From Trogon surrucura (lineage: Eukaryota; Chordata; Aves; Trogoniformes; Trogonidae), in contig CM036617.1 in assembly GCA_020746105.1 (NCBI GenBank), positions 141,201,845 to 141,265,844 on the forward strand: 64,000 nucleotides of DNA, in the 5' to 3' direction. The notes beneath the pieces were generated by a model. That model saw only the letters and a list, made by a program, of their open reading frames with translations, was not told where the DNA came from and ran no database searches. A program made the position numbers and the translations under genes. Of the stretch, positions 1 through 11,418 are shown piece by piece (position 1 is the first letter of the stretch; each line of letters opens with the position of its first letter).

Positions 1-960
1 TTAGGGCGCTGAGTTGGTTGTTGGGTTTTTTTTTTTTGTTGTTCCTCCCCCCACCTCGGAGCAAAAATCGGGTCGGTTGCAAAGGCCCGACGTGGACGAA
101 AAGAAATAGTGGGTGTCGGAGGGCATCACTCGGGTCTTGTGCCCCGGCAGTTTTGCTACAGGGTTAATTAGCTGGTAGCCCTTGCTCCCTAAATACCCCG
201 TGCTATGAGAACTTGCAGACGAGTGTAACACTGCCGATATTCCTATTAGTAGGAGGGGACCGGCTGTGTTTCCAGAGGGAGTGAACGACTTTGGGGATCG
301 CGCTCTAAAGCGCGGCTGTCACCTTGCTAACATCCCGTAAAATAGTTTTTCGTTTGTGATAGCCTTTTCGGCTTTGGCCTCGACTTCCGCGCACTGTTTC
401 TACAGTGCTCGCATCTGTTTATGTCGTCTTTTGAACGTGGTACAGCGGATTGGGGTTTGAGGCTTCTTTTTCGTTAATGCAGGTGCTTAAAGTTAGGCTA
501 TTTAAATCCACAGTTAGGCCTTTATTTAAAAATGGTCTGTTTTCTCCTAAGGCTTCGGTACCCAATACCTTCCAGGGAGATTAAGAGAAATAGTGAGTGC
601 TTAGCAAGTGGGAAATACTTTTATTTGTATTAAAAATGGAACTAGAAGCCTATGTGTAATGTTTGTCTTGCAATATATGGGACTAACTCTGTGTTTTTCT
701 ATTCGAGATCCATCTCGCTTTTTTTCTAACAGTGCATATTATACCCGCAATAAGTGGAGAGTGACTGGGAATTGCAATGAAGTTTCAAATAAATAGTAAC
801 TTTCATGGAGCATTGGTGATTAAATAACACGGGTCATTAAAACAGTTAATGGGTCGTTAATAAAATAATTTATTTGAAACCTGAATGAAAGCAAAATATC
901 GCTCCATACTTGATAATTCAGTTTAAGCCCCTTGCACTCCGTGGTGGAAAGAACATTTGC

Positions 961-1340
961 AAAGCCCCCGGCTTGTTCCTGCAGCGTGGGAACGCGAGTT
1001 GCCCGCGAAATTAGCGAGCACGCCGGCTGCCAGCCCGAGTCCGTCTGTCGTTCCCGCTGTCTGTACGTCCTGCCCCCCGCAAAGCGAGGTGACTACCGCT
1101 GCAGCAGCCACGCGTGGACGCTTTCCTTCCCCCGCCACGGCCGTGCAAGGCGGGGACGCCGGTGAGGCTTCGGGGAGGGGAAGGAGCAGTGGCTCCTCCC
1201 CGATTTAACAGCCCTGCCCCGGGAAGGTACATGCGCCCGAGTCGGGTTTGGGCCGGTGTCCAGCCCTTCCCGCAAGGCTAAAAGGAGAAAGGGGAATAAA
1301 CCCGGCTCCTGCACGGAGGGTACCCAGCAGTAGTTCTCGC
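961..1340. promoter_or_regulatory. CpG island, candidate promoter or first exon
   Basis: About 380 bases at roughly 60-65% GC hold about 39 CpGs by hand count, so observed over expected CpG is near 1, against strong CpG depletion in most of the window. There is no TATA box in an obvious position, as is usual for CpG-island promoters. A good splice-donor match (G then GTGAGG) begins at 1162 and a weaker one (AAG then GTACAT) at about 1227, both on the plus strand. An unspliced first exon ending at 1161 is therefore possible. Frames open through the island on both strands encode Ala/Pro/Ser/Arg-rich sequence typical of GC-rich DNA and are not called as genes. The island could also be an enhancer or polycomb-type CpG island. 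Confidence 0.5.
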
Positions 1341-1506
1341 AGGGCCTCGTTCTGTTCCCGCCCAAGTCAATGGAAGTTTTGTCTTTCGCTTCATTAAAGA
1401 AGTGTAGTCAGGCCCTCCTCACCGCCTCCGCGTTTTTATTTTCATTTTTTCTTCTGGAAATTCTTATTGAAGGTAATAAGCATAGACCCGAAGTAGGCAA
1501 TTTAAA

Positions 1507-1645
1507 ACAAAAAAAAAAAAACCACCCCCAAAACAACTAAACAAACCCACAACAAACCAAACAAATATAAACCAGTAAAAGCCCGAATTAAAAAACCAAA
1601 ACAACCCACAACCAAACAAAAAAAAACCCAAACAAAACCAAACCA
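1507..1645. repeat. A/C-rich low-complexity tract
   Basis: About 140 bases composed almost only of A runs broken by CC or CCC, with units such as AAACAAACC and AAAACCCAAAC. G and T are nearly absent, so the strand is strongly skewed. Similar short A/C or T/G3 tracts occur near 2935-2980, 4465-4510, 36598-36630 and 58836-58910. No gene or transposon structure is visible. Confidence 0.85.
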
Positions 1646-1966
1646 CATAATGCACCTATAAGCAAAAATACTGAAACCTTGTTTTGCAAAGTCTCTGTTG
1701 TGAAGAGAATTAATTAAAATCGATTCTTTCTAATTAGAGAATATTGATAGCTATCGTAGTTTTTAACCTAAAATGCTTACTTCTTAAACAGTTAAGGTTA
1801 TATTTTAAATATTCTGTACGTCTGTAACAGCGTCTTACTAAGAGATCTTTAACATATACATATTCAGACAATATTTTAGCTACAAAAATAGCAATTGGAT
1901 GATCAGAATTTTTAGAAACGCATCGCGTGTTGCCTTTTAAGCACGGGGACAGTGGTTCGCCCTCAT

Positions 1967-1973
1967 CTTTTTT

Positions 1974-2004
<31 letters not shown>
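1967..2004. repeat. Poly(T) tract
   Basis: A run of T interrupted once by C near 1975, ending in at least 29 uninterrupted T. It could be the reversed poly(A) tail of an old retrocopy, but the flanks show no recognisable retrocopied gene. Confidence 0.9.
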
Positions 2005-3755
2005 CCTCCTGCCGCTGACTATCAATTCTTCAGCGTCAAAAGGCTTCCGTGGAAGATACCGACGGTTTTCGAGAATCGTCTGTTACTTTTCAGTCATTTC
2101 CGGAAAAACATCGATGTAGTCTCATAATTAGTTCCTGTATTTGTATGTTTATGATTTAAAACTAATTGCGGCAAAGCAGCCCTTGGTAGTTGAACGTTTA
2201 TAATCTATAATGTTGATTAACTTCCTAACAAGGACCTGTACTCTGTATGAATTCTTCTTCCCCCACCCTCCCGCGTTTTACTACTGCTTGCAAATAATCC
2301 TGCATGCTGCCAGCTGAAAAGCCGGGAGAGCTTCTTCTAAAATGTTATTTAACGCGAAATAACGATACTTTCGAGCATCCACAAAGCACTGATTTTCAGT
2401 GTCTGTCCTTAATCTATTACCCAAATTAACATCCCACGTTGTCTTCAGGGTAGGCGTTTGCTCTCCCGGCTCTTCCTGTGTCCTATTAATAGGACAAATC
2501 CTCCTACATGACCCTTCCTACAAATATTCGGCGACCGTTTGCTTTGACTTATCGCTTGCTGCCAAACTGTTACTTTAATTAAAAAGAAAAAGTAATAAAA
2601 AATTCTCTTTTCCCTTTTAAAGCACTTCGATGGGGAACTTGGGGTAGAAGAGTCTCATGTGTGTAAGTCTACAAACCAGGTTAGGTGCAGATCCTCGTTT
2701 GCTTTTTGACAACAGAAACCTACTGGCTTTTATTAAATAAATTGTATTTATTTTTGTATATATTTTTTTTTCCCCACGGAAATGTGTTTTTCTTTGTGTG
2801 CAAAAAGCAGAACGGCCATCAGGGACTTGCCGCTTATTTTTCCAAACTTTCTCAAGCGTTGTCAGGGTGGGAGGTGAATGCACTCATACACTAAAAAACC
2901 CCCACCCTAAGAGCCTCCCAAACCTCTCCTTAAAAAAAAATAAACAAAACCCAAAACAACAACAACACAACCAAAAAATGCTTAAGAAAAAAAAAGCACG
3001 TGTTTTTTATGTTCGGGGTTTTTTTTTAAAGGTAAATTTATCCTTAGCTGAGGGAGAAACGCAGAACTTGTTGCCTCCTTGGAAAGGACGTAGAAAGGAA
3101 GATATGCGGGAAAGGCGAGCTAAGAAAACCAAACCGTTAACATCATCGCTGTAACCAGGTAGCAACGAGAACCATCACCCAACCCAACAGGGCAGCACCT
3201 CTGGGGGCGGACCTGCAGCCGGGGCTTCTCCACCGTGGAGGGGAGGAGGGGGGCGGGGAAGGCAGCTATGGTCCACCCCCCTACTAAAAAAGAGTACCTG
3301 CTTTTTGTCATGTCTCCTGAAGGGGCTGGAGGATGCGTCTGGGCCATTTTGAGAGGTATTAGGAATGAAGGAGAAACAGCTGGTAAAGATAAGCTGAGAA
3401 GCCGTCTCCATCCCTCTCCTCCCCAAACACCCTTACCTCCTTTTTTTAAGGGGTTAAAACCAGAGCGTTTCTCTAGCAGGTACCTAAAGAAATAAGCCTG
3501 CGGTTTGCTCTCCCGCTTTGAGCTGTTGGCCACTTCTCGTTTATAGGTAGGCTGTTGTGTGTGTAGTTTTTTTCTTCTCAAAAGTAGCTAGAAATTACTT
3601 GTTATTTATTGTAAACATCTAAAAAAAAATCCGAATTCTCAGCTTGATAGCAGAATAGGCTCCTTGCTCTTCTGGCAATTAAAATGAGGATATCGACTGG
3701 AGTTAGGCAGCGTCCTTCAATTTTAAGGAAGAAGTGCCTGAAATTAAGAAGGCCC

Positions 3756-3776
3756 TTTTTTTTTTTTTTTTTTTTT
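3756..3776. repeat. Poly(T) tract, 21 bases
   Basis: Twenty-one consecutive T followed by GTTTTTTTCTGAGACG. A homopolymer with no associated element visible. Confidence 0.9.
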
Positions 3777-3899
3777 GTTTTTTTCTGAGACGCTTCCCGC
3801 TTAGTATTAAAGTCATGTAGGAAGAAGGCATTTCTCCTCCCTGCTCGTATAGGCTAGCTCTCCCTTGGAAACTCCAGACCGAATGGAAACAGACGTGCG

Positions 3900-3920
3900 T
3901 TTATTTATTTATTTATTTTT
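3900..3920. repeat. (TTTA)n microsatellite
   Basis: Five near-perfect TTTA units followed by a short T run. Simple tandem repeat. Confidence 0.9.
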
Positions 3921-4442
3921 AAAAGATGTTTGTCACGCTGCAACCATTATTTCGAGGAGCCTGCAACGTTTTCATTCACTGCCCGGTTTTCAAGGCTCCT
4001 TTCTTTATATCGCAGCCGGCTCAACTTCAGACTCCGGAGCCGAAATAAGGAGAATTTCTTTCTGTGGGGAAAAAAAAAAAAAAGTCAAGACAAAATAATA
4101 ATAAAAAATAAAGCATTCTTCCCCCTTCCCTCCGCATAACCCCCAAACTAAGTTGTCCCCCAGGCAAGGCTCCTCCTGCCTCGCCCCGTCGCTTGGGGAA
4201 ATTACTCCTCGCCCCGCTGGCACGTTTAAGAGTCATTTTAATTTGTCTGAACTTCGAAACAAAGCTGGTTTCCAAAGGAAATTTCCACTACTGCTGCTGC
4301 CTCACACCAGAGGGCGCCGGGAGCCTTCCCAAGCTGCTCCCAGTTTTCAAGCGCTGCTGGAAATTAACTCTTTGGGCTCTCTCCCTAATGGCTTTTTTAA
4401 CATTTTCCTTTAAAAATATACGGCTTTCTTCCAACTTCCCCT

Positions 4443-4495
4443 CCCCCCCCCCCCCCAAATGAGTTGTGGTGGGTTTTTTGGGTGGGTTTTGGGGG
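4443..4495. repeat. C14 run next to a G-quadruplex motif
   Basis: Fourteen C occupy 4443-4456, which is a G14 run on the minus strand. Fourteen bases later the plus strand carries four G runs, at 4471-4473, 4480-4482, 4484-4486 and 4491-4495, with T-rich loops of 6, 1 and 4 bases. That fits the canonical pattern of four runs of three or more G with loops of one to seven bases. Both strands can therefore form G-rich structures within about 50 bases, inside the CpG-enriched domain. Confidence 0.8.
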
Positions 4496-4888
4496 TTTTT
4501 TTTGGACATTTTTGCCGCCCTTGTATTGCCCTTTCCCAGCGCTGCAAGTGCTTCACCCTCCCGCAACAGCCCCCCGAGGAGTCTCAGGAGATTTACAGCT
4601 TCTCTCCGTCCCTTCTAACTTGCTTCTAATTAAGTCACTGGATCACGTTTGCGTGACATTACCATGTTTCCCCCCATAACTGTCTGGGATAAAAGTTTGT
4701 CTGGCTGTGTTTAAGCTTAAAGGGTCACTTAGGGCTCTTCAAACAGAACAACACCGAAGCACGACAACAGAGGAAGAGAAGCGGGTAAACCACTCAAAAC
4801 GATTTCAGTTTAACACTTGTAGTATTTAGCTTTGTGCCCAAAGGGTGCGAAGCCAGCCCTCTACTATTAATGCTAAACAGTCGAAGTT

Positions 4889-4925
4889 TTTTATATATGT
4901 ATATTTTTTTTGTGTGTGTGTTTTT
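4889..4925. repeat. TA/TG/T-rich simple repeat
   Basis: TATATATGTATA, then eight T, then (TG)n and five T, followed by ACAG. A composite simple repeat. The pyrimidine-rich end followed by ACAG resembles a splice acceptor, but no plausible exon follows. Confidence 0.8.
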
Positions 4926-5444
4926 ACAGTGAGATCTAAGGAAATTCAAAGTTAGGTCTCCCCTGGCAACTGTGACAGGGGCACGTTGTGAGGACAGCAT
5001 ATTTGTGCCTGATGTGTTTCTGTGCCTTAATGACCGTGTCGGAAGCTGTGTTGTTACATCCTTACTTCTTGGAGCTATAGGCTGGCATATGCACAACCGC
5101 ACGCATATAGGATGGTGGTATGTCTGGCACTGCTTTTCAACCGATAGGAGAGAAGTATCGCCCTAGAGTTTGCCACTGTTCAAAGGGTAGTAAAAGAATA
5201 AGTAACCTCAGCCCAAACAGCAAATACTTCAGGAAATTACAGAACAGTTTAGCAGTGACAGGGGACTACAAACCCTAAACTTAAGCAAGAGCATTTCTTG
5301 TGTTAATCTGCATATGCAAATATTGTTGCTCACCCACTGAGACAGTTTTCATGGCAATGCAGGTTGATTATCCACTGAAAAAAAAAATAATCAGGAAGGC
5401 AATCTGTAAGCTTTTTTTTCAGTGTAGCTTGTTTTATTCATACA

Positions 5445-5482
5445 TGGTATATGTGTGTGTAGGCATATGTATATATATATAA
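5445..5482. repeat. (TG)n/(TA)n microsatellite
   Basis: ATATGTGTGTGT, then GGCATATGTATATATATATA. An alternating purine-pyrimidine tract and short microsatellite. Confidence 0.85.
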
Positions 5483-5522
5483 AAGTACTGGACAGAAATG
5501 ACAATGAAGAGCAGGTATGCAA

Positions 5523-5554
5523 ATATTTATTATTATTTTATTTATTTATTATAG
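5523..5554. repeat. (TTA)n/(TTTA)n simple repeat
   Basis: Mixed TTA and TTTA units. AT-only simple repeat. Confidence 0.85.
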
Positions 5555-6020
5555 CAGCTTGTTTTCAAACATCGTACTCCAGATTCTGATGAGCAGTTGA
5601 CTTCTTGAGTATTCATTCCCACCGGAATATTTAGAAAGCAATTTAGCTGCTTATTCTACATATCTATCTCCTGCTTACTCCTGAAATGTGCTCAGCTGAA
5701 AACTACAATGCAAGTATTTCAGAAACTACTCACTGCTTAGGTATTAAAAATAAAAGAAGACACAGGCCTGAACGTTGATATTAGGTGACTCCCATTCAAA
5801 TATGATGCTTACTAATGCATTAGAAAATGTTCACTTTTTTAAAAATGTAACTTTTAGGAAGCACATAAACAGGTTTTCTTCACGACCAATATATTTGTTC
5901 TACATTTAGCAATACCAAACTAGATCAAGAACCCCTCAGTGTGAGCTCTGGACATGTACACAGTAGGTAGTTTTGCAAGAGAGCTTATAATTCTATAAAA
6001 ATTATCAGAGCAAAAAGTGA

Positions 6021-6076
6021 GATAATAATAATAATAAAAAATAATAATAATAATAATAATAAAAACAACAACAATT
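6021..6076. repeat. (ATA)n microsatellite with AAC end
   Basis: A trinucleotide ATA/ATT tract of about 40 bases, interrupted once by an A run, that passes into AAC units (AACAACAACAATTATTA). The apparent minus-strand frame of Ile and Tyr repeats at 5920-6120 is simply this microsatellite translated. Confidence 0.95.
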
Positions 6077-7349
6077 ATTACATCTGAGATTTTTGGTAAA
6101 ATTAATTTCATATTAACCAATGCTTAAGTTTCTACCAAAATATTTGATTAAAACAGCAAGTAAAAAAACCCCAATCTTTGATCCAGCTCAGTGACTTCAC
6201 TGCAAGTTTAGTTTTCCTTTAGTTTTCTTTAAGTATATGAAACTTTACAGTTAACTAAGAAATGTAATTTTTATTTTCCTGTAGGGTTTTTTAATTTCAT
6301 TTCAGCTTTTAGATGTCCTAGTTGAAAACCATCTGTTTGAGATAAATGTTTGTAGTCAGACAAATCCAATGGATACAGTTAAAAAGATGGGCAGATAGGC
6401 AGTTTGCCTGGGTTATAACTGTTCTGTCCTGATGCAGTTGATATTTTAAGGGATGTCAAACATCAGGTAAGAAATTCAGTGGAGGATACTTTAGAGAAAA
6501 CCTTCTGCTATTACATTCCTATTTAGGGCATTGTAATAGAGAAATATCTAGAAGACAGTAGAGAAGAAAAAAAAAACAAACCAAAAACAGAAGAAGGAAG
6601 AACAAACTAAATATTAGGATGTGTCATTTCTATGTTTCCTGTGAACTTTTATTCAGAAGCTAAATATGCTTTTGCTGTTCACATATCACTTAAGGCTCAG
6701 CAAAAGTGCAAAATGCACAATCTAAAATTTTTTTTAAAAAAAGAAGCTTAAAAAATAAAAAGCAACAAAGAAAAATATTTTAATACTGGAGATTTAGTTG
6801 AAGAGAAATGGTGTTTGTCCTTGCATTACTTAAATTGAAACATGGATTAAAAAATTGTATGGGACTGTTTCTTCATTTATCTAATTTAATTTGGCGTCTG
6901 TCAGTCATAAAAAAAGAAAATCAATCAAATGCTGCTGAGCTTACTCAAGCTCAAATCCCTTTAAAGGATCAGATTTTCTCTCTTACTAGTCTATGTTGAG
7001 TTTTATCTTTGAAGTGTGTGCTTAAGGTGAGAATTTTTGTCTTGGAGCAAGTGAGGCAGTGTGCTGGATATTATGAGAAAGGATCCTAAAAGACAACAGA
7101 AGCTTTCCAATAATAACCGTAGAAATACACTGTTTCTCTACGCCCACTGTGCTGTGTTTGTTGGAACTGTGATGTTCAGAGCTCATTTACCTCTGCAGAG
7201 GTCTCAGTAGAAATTAGTATTTGGACATGACAGTGACTGACCCTTGATAGCTGTTTTTTGAGGGATGGGAAGGGGAGGCTTTGAAGAAACTTCTTGACTC
7301 TTGGAACAAAATAGGAAAAAAAAACCCCAAACATGTTAAAATGCCTCCT

Positions 7350-7422
7350 GGCCCTTATGCCGTTTCCATTGAAGCTGACGGTAAAAAATCCTCTTTGACT
7401 TTACTGGGAACAGGACTGAGCC
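7350..7422. repeat. Degenerate hairpin repeat relic
   Basis: The left arm (from GGCCCTTATGCCG to CATTGAAGCTGACGG) matches the reverse complement of the right arm (TTTGACTTTACTGGG to ACTGAGCC) at roughly two bases in three. The phrase CATTGAAG...TGACGGTAAAA resembles the core of palindromic interspersed repeats that I recall from bird, crocodile and turtle sequence (CATTGAAGTCAATGG, spacer, then the complementary arm). It is most likely the remains of an ancient non-autonomous element. No terminal duplication is visible. Confidence 0.5.
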
Positions 7423-8113
7423 ATTTTAAGTGCTGTGTTGTAATATAAATCTTTTAAGTCTTAAATATTTCCATACAGTGGAGCAAAGAAGGCTCAAACG
7501 TCATCAGAAAGACTGCTTCTTGTTAGGCTGTTACAATGTGCTATTTCTGTTCAAATAACATTTACTAATATGAGAGACAAATAGATTTATACAATTTGGA
7601 AGTCTGACACTACAGTTGGGTGTTCACAGCTTTTATACATTATGGTATTTATGAAAATAATTTTAACTCTTCGGTTGCATAAAACAAAGCACAGATGTTT
7701 CTCAGCAGCATTTCCTCACCAGGCCTTTTAGCTTAGCCTTACTGGAGCAGGCTAGTAGCACAGGATTTGGTTGCAGTTAAGCTCAAATCAAAATATTCCA
7801 AGAGTACAGAGTCACTATGTTGCAAGCCAGACGTAAGAAGAGGAAGAAAGGAGGAAACAATCTTCTTCTCCAGCTATCCCAAGTTTTCCACCTGTGAGAC
7901 CTCAGAGAGCTGTAAGTTCTCATATTTGGATCTTCTTCCCTCCTTGGTGGTGGCATTTAAAAGGATTAAGTGAGAGAACACACAAAAAAAAAAAGCAGAA
8001 AAAGCCTTCAAAATATCATACTCTGCGAAGGTCAGGAACATTTCCTTCTCCAGATGTACAGGGGCCCCAGGGTTTAAAACAAAATCTCTTTGTACTCCTG
8101 AGTTGCTGGGATG

Positions 8114-9430
8114 TCACAGAATCACTGAATGTTAGGGGTTGGAAGGGACCTTGAAAGATCATCTAGTCCAGCCCCTCTGCCAGAGCAGGATCACCTACAG
8201 TAGGTCACACAGGAACGCGTCCAGGCGGGTTTTGAAAGTCTCCAGAGAAGGAGACTCTGCAACCTCTCTGGGCAGCCTGTGCCAGTGCTCTGTCACCCTC
8301 ACAGTGAAAAAGTTTTTCCTCATGTTTTTGTGGAACCTCCTATGTTCCAGCTTGTAACCATTGCCCCTTGTCCTGTCGTTGGACACCACTGGGAAGAGCC
8401 TGGCTCCATCCTCCTGACACTCATCCTTTAAGTATTTATAAACATTAAAGAGGTCACCCCTCAGCCTCCTCTTCTTCAAGTTAGAGACCCAGCTCCTTCA
8501 GCCTTTCCTCCTAAGGGAGATGTTCCACTCCCTTAATCATCTTTGTGGCTCTGTGCAGGACTCTTTCCAGCAGTTCCCTGTCCTTGAACCGAAGGCCCAG
8601 AATGGGAAACAATATTCCAGATGTGGCCTCATCAGGGCAGAGGAGAGGGGGAGGACAACCTCCCTCGACCTACCAGTCACAGCCCTTCTAATACACACCA
8701 GGATGCCATTGGCCTTCTTGGCCACGAGGGCACATTGCTGGCTCCTGGGCATCCTGCTGTCCACCAGGACACCCAGGTCCCTTTCCCCTACGCTGCTCTC
8801 CAGCAGGTCAGTCCCCAACCTAAACTGGTACTTGGGGTTATTCTTTCCCAGATGCAAGACTCTACACTTGCCCTTGTTGTATTTCATAAAGTTTCTCTCT
8901 GTCTAACTCTCCAACCTGTCTAGGTCTCGCTGAATGGCAGCACAGCCTTCTGGTGTGTCAGCTGCTCCTCACAGTTTTGTGTCATCAGCAAACTTGCTGG
9001 CAGTGAGCTCTGTTTCCTCCTCCAGGTCATTGATGAATATATTGAACAGTGCTGGTCCCAGCACTGACCCCTGAGGGACTCCACTAGACACAGGCATCCA
9101 GCCAGACTCTGCCCCATTGACCACAACTCTCTGGCTTCTTCCCTTCAACCAATTAGCGACCCACCTCACTACTTGGTCATCGAGACCACACTTTCTCAGT
9201 TTACCTATGAGGATGCTGTGGGAGACGGTGTCAAAGGCCTTGCTGATGTCCAGGTAGACCACGTCCACTGCATGGCCACCATCCATCCACCTGGTTATGT
9301 CTTCATAAAAGGCTATCAGGTTGGTCAAACATGACTTCCCCTTGGCAAAGCCATGCTGACTGCTCCTAATAACCTTCTTATCCTTGATATGCCTAGAGAC
9401 AGTGCCAAGGATAAGTTGTTCCATGCGCAT
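8114..9430 (-). mobile_element. CR1 LINE fragment, 5'-truncated
   Basis: Non-LTR retrotransposon in reverse orientation, about 1.3 kb of an element whose full length is about 4.5 kb. Its 3' end is at 8114, where the octamer tail (CACAGAATCACTGAATG when reversed) meets the CR1 3' UTR signature (GGTTGGAAGGGACCTTG, also reversed). The body carries the 3' half of pol, described separately. Similarity to CR1 stops near 9430, the typical 5' truncation of incomplete reverse transcription. No target-site duplication is seen, as usual for CR1. The last 240 bases are nearly identical to the CR1 at 12813-13049, so both belong to one subfamily. Confidence 0.95.
8195..9430 (-). pseudogene. CR1 pol remnant (reverse transcriptase, C-terminal part)
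   Basis: Broken pol reading frame of the CR1 copy. The first open piece (9430 down to 8969) covers the reverse-transcriptase core: [16 protein letters not shown], the motif A aspartate in [29 protein letters not shown], and the catalytic FADD box near 8980. A stop follows directly after FADDTKL. The downstream C-terminal region resumes in other frames at 8887-8537 ([18 protein letters not shown]) and 8479-8195 ([16 protein letters not shown] to the end of pol). The catalytic residues remain, but the stop, the shifts and the missing N-terminal endonuclease make it non-functional. The open frame extends about 77 codons upstream of the CR1 boundary into unrelated flanking DNA; that part is not pol. 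Confidence 0.93.
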
Positions 9431-11355
9431 CACTCTGTCTTCTCTCGCAGGGACACAATGAAGGAAACAGGATTTCGGCTGGGTAAGTACAACTGAACAG
9501 CATTTGTGTAGTCCTTCAGGTCTTATCAGTGATCTTCTAACAGAGCAGTACTCTCCAAGTGACACTTCAGCTGATTTCTTGCCACATACCACTGCAGGCC
9601 TCTCTCCTTTTTTTTTTTTTTTTGTATGTGTTGTGACCAACTGTGGTCTCTTGTCAGACACTTAATTGTAAGTTCTTCAGGAGAGGAACTGTCCTTATAG
9701 CTGGTGTTTTTATCTTGTGTAGTGGCCCAGGTTTACAAATGTTGGTGATAAGCTGCCCTCGTCTGAAGAAAGACAGACCAATCTTTTGAACCCGTATTCC
9801 CAAGAAGATGATCATTATTGAAGGGAAAAAAAAATAACACCCAAGCAAAACAAAAAAGAAGTGAGAAGGGGCAGTATGCTTCCTGGTGAGAAAGGAGAGT
9901 TCTGTTGTCTCTGTGCTTCCATTGTCTGGGGAAATATCTGCTGCTCCTTGTAAAAAGTATATGGTCTAAAAATATTTAAGGGTGTACTACAGGGAAATCA
10001 AAGCCAAAACCATCAATCTGTAAAACCATACAAAGGAAACATACTTTTCTGTGAGAGGGTTTAACCTGTGGCCTTTTCAGAGAGAAAATAAGCACTACCA
10101 ACAAAGCCATGATGAAAGAAGAGAAAACAGAAAATACTTCTATAATGGTACTTGTACATTTCATAGCAGTTGATTAACCTTTCCCTGTGCTTTGGGCCTG
10201 ATCCTGAAGAGCATCTTAACCGGATATCTCTTAGGACCAAAGTGGTACCATATAAATCGGTTCCAAGTGTTGTGGGTGAAAAGTGGTCCCAACTGTTAGA
10301 GGATAACTATCAGCAGAAGCTTAAACCCCTTTATAAAGTCTATAGCAGTTTGCTGCTTCTAGTTAGAAGAGTTAAAATGCTCTATAATTGCATCCTGTTA
10401 AACACAGGATCGGGTATCTACATTCCATCACTGAAAGCAGTTCACAGCTAATGACTACAGCCAGTTGTGCCTTCCATACATTCAGGACCTGAACTGCTGC
10501 TGATTCAGAGACTTGAGTAAAGATATAGAAACTGATCTTCACATCGAAACACTAGGAAAACACTGAGAGAGATACGATGAATACCGAAATAACTCATAGA
10601 ACTATAGATCTGCACATAAATGACCAGATTTTTACCAACAAATCTCTCTGGGCATATTCTAACTGCACTAGGAAGAAATACTGTATTTAATGTTCAGATT
10701 AGTGTGACATAGTCTATTTTGAATATAATCTTTTCCTTAAAAAAAAATAAGGGATTTTCTCAGTGGTTATTACATTGAGTTTGATGGAATTAGAAATCTC
10801 AGTGGGATATTCAGGCAGGGAAGCAATGCAAGACTGGGCCTGTATACTCTGGCATCAGCAGAGTTTCCGTGACTCTTTTGTTGTTTTTGTTTAGCACCTC
10901 ACCTAACCATGTTCGTATCCACAACTGGAACCCCAAAGCACTGTCAAGTAACACAAGTACAATAGGGGAATCAATAGAAAAAGCTTTATATATTACTTGT
11001 TTTTCACCTAGTACACATCTGAAGTTAAAGCTGCCTCTAACATATTCCTCTCTTCATTACTTCACTATGGCAAATTCCACTACTTTACCTGAATGGCAGC
11101 CTTATATTCCATTTTATTGTTGATTTATGGCAACTGTATTTGAGATTGAATTTATGAGCACAAATTCTGCCATTTAATAAAGCTCTTCTGTCTACATTTG
11201 TGATACTTTCCACTGCATTCCAGGGGACCAAAATAGAAAAAAATATGGTAGAATAGCCTCCTGTTTTGATGAAAAATTGCTAGCAGTTTTAATGTAATTA
11301 ACTTAACCAACAAGGCAATAAAAATTAAGTGCCCAGTTCATAAGCGATGCATATG
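9431..11355. other. Non-coding stretch, nothing recognised
   Basis: AT-rich single-copy sequence between two CR1 fragments. A T17 run lies near 9606-9623. The open frames (up to 93 codons at 10170-10451 plus) show no domain or codon pattern suggesting a gene. The phrase GGGCCTGATCCTGAAGAGC near 10195 could be one arm of the hairpin repeat family, but it is too short to call. Confidence 0.55.
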
Positions 11356-11418
11356 ACACAGAATCACAGAATGTTAGGGGTTGGAAGGGACCTTGGAAGA
11401 TCATCTAGTCCAACTCTC
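11356..11418 (-). mobile_element. CR1 3'-tail fragment
   Basis: About 63 bases of the reversed CR1 3' end: CACAGAATCACAGAATG followed by the signature TTAGGGGTTGGAAGGGACC and ATCATCTAGTCCAACTC. Similarity then stops abruptly. It is a severely 5'-truncated insertion of the same type as 8114-9430, with little divergence. Confidence 0.9.

Larger units (their letters stand above)
1..5165. other. CpG-enriched domain, no recognisable gene
   Basis: This left end differs from the rest of the window. CpG dinucleotides are frequent (about 30 in the first 480 bases and about 39 in 961-1340 by hand count) and recur in patches near 3160-3480, 3840-4330 and 4540-4640. They become rare to the right of about 5.2 kb. 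Long T, C and A/C tracts sit between the patches. Reading frames exist on both strands, the longest being 153 codons at 3120-3581 minus, but they overlap one another, are rich in low-complexity residues and carry no domain that I recognise. Such composition is typical of the surroundings of a regulated vertebrate promoter. Whether an exon lies here cannot be decided from sequence alone. Confidence 0.6.
5166..8113. other. AT-rich non-coding stretch
   Basis: Apart from the three simple repeats and one hairpin relic listed separately, I see only AT-rich single-copy sequence. The longest open frames are about 85 codons or less and have no protein features. No splice-site pair, promoter or RNA gene stood out. 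Confidence 0.6.

Noticed and set aside
1-6. TTAGGG at the first base as a telomere repeat
   Set aside because: A single copy only; no tandem array follows.
3120-3581. 153-codon minus-strand open frame in the CpG-rich domain
   Set aside because: Low-complexity Lys, Pro and Ser rich product, overlapped by other frames on both strands; GC-rich DNA has few stops.
3609-3622. TTGTAAACATCT as a miR-30-like seed
   Set aside because: The flanks do not form a precursor hairpin and the match covers only the seed.
5920-6120. Ile/Tyr-rich minus-strand frame resembling a membrane segment
   Set aside because: It is the translation of the (ATA)n microsatellite.
8520-8906. 128-codon plus-strand frame
   Set aside because: Antisense to the pol remnant of the inverted CR1 at 8114-9430.
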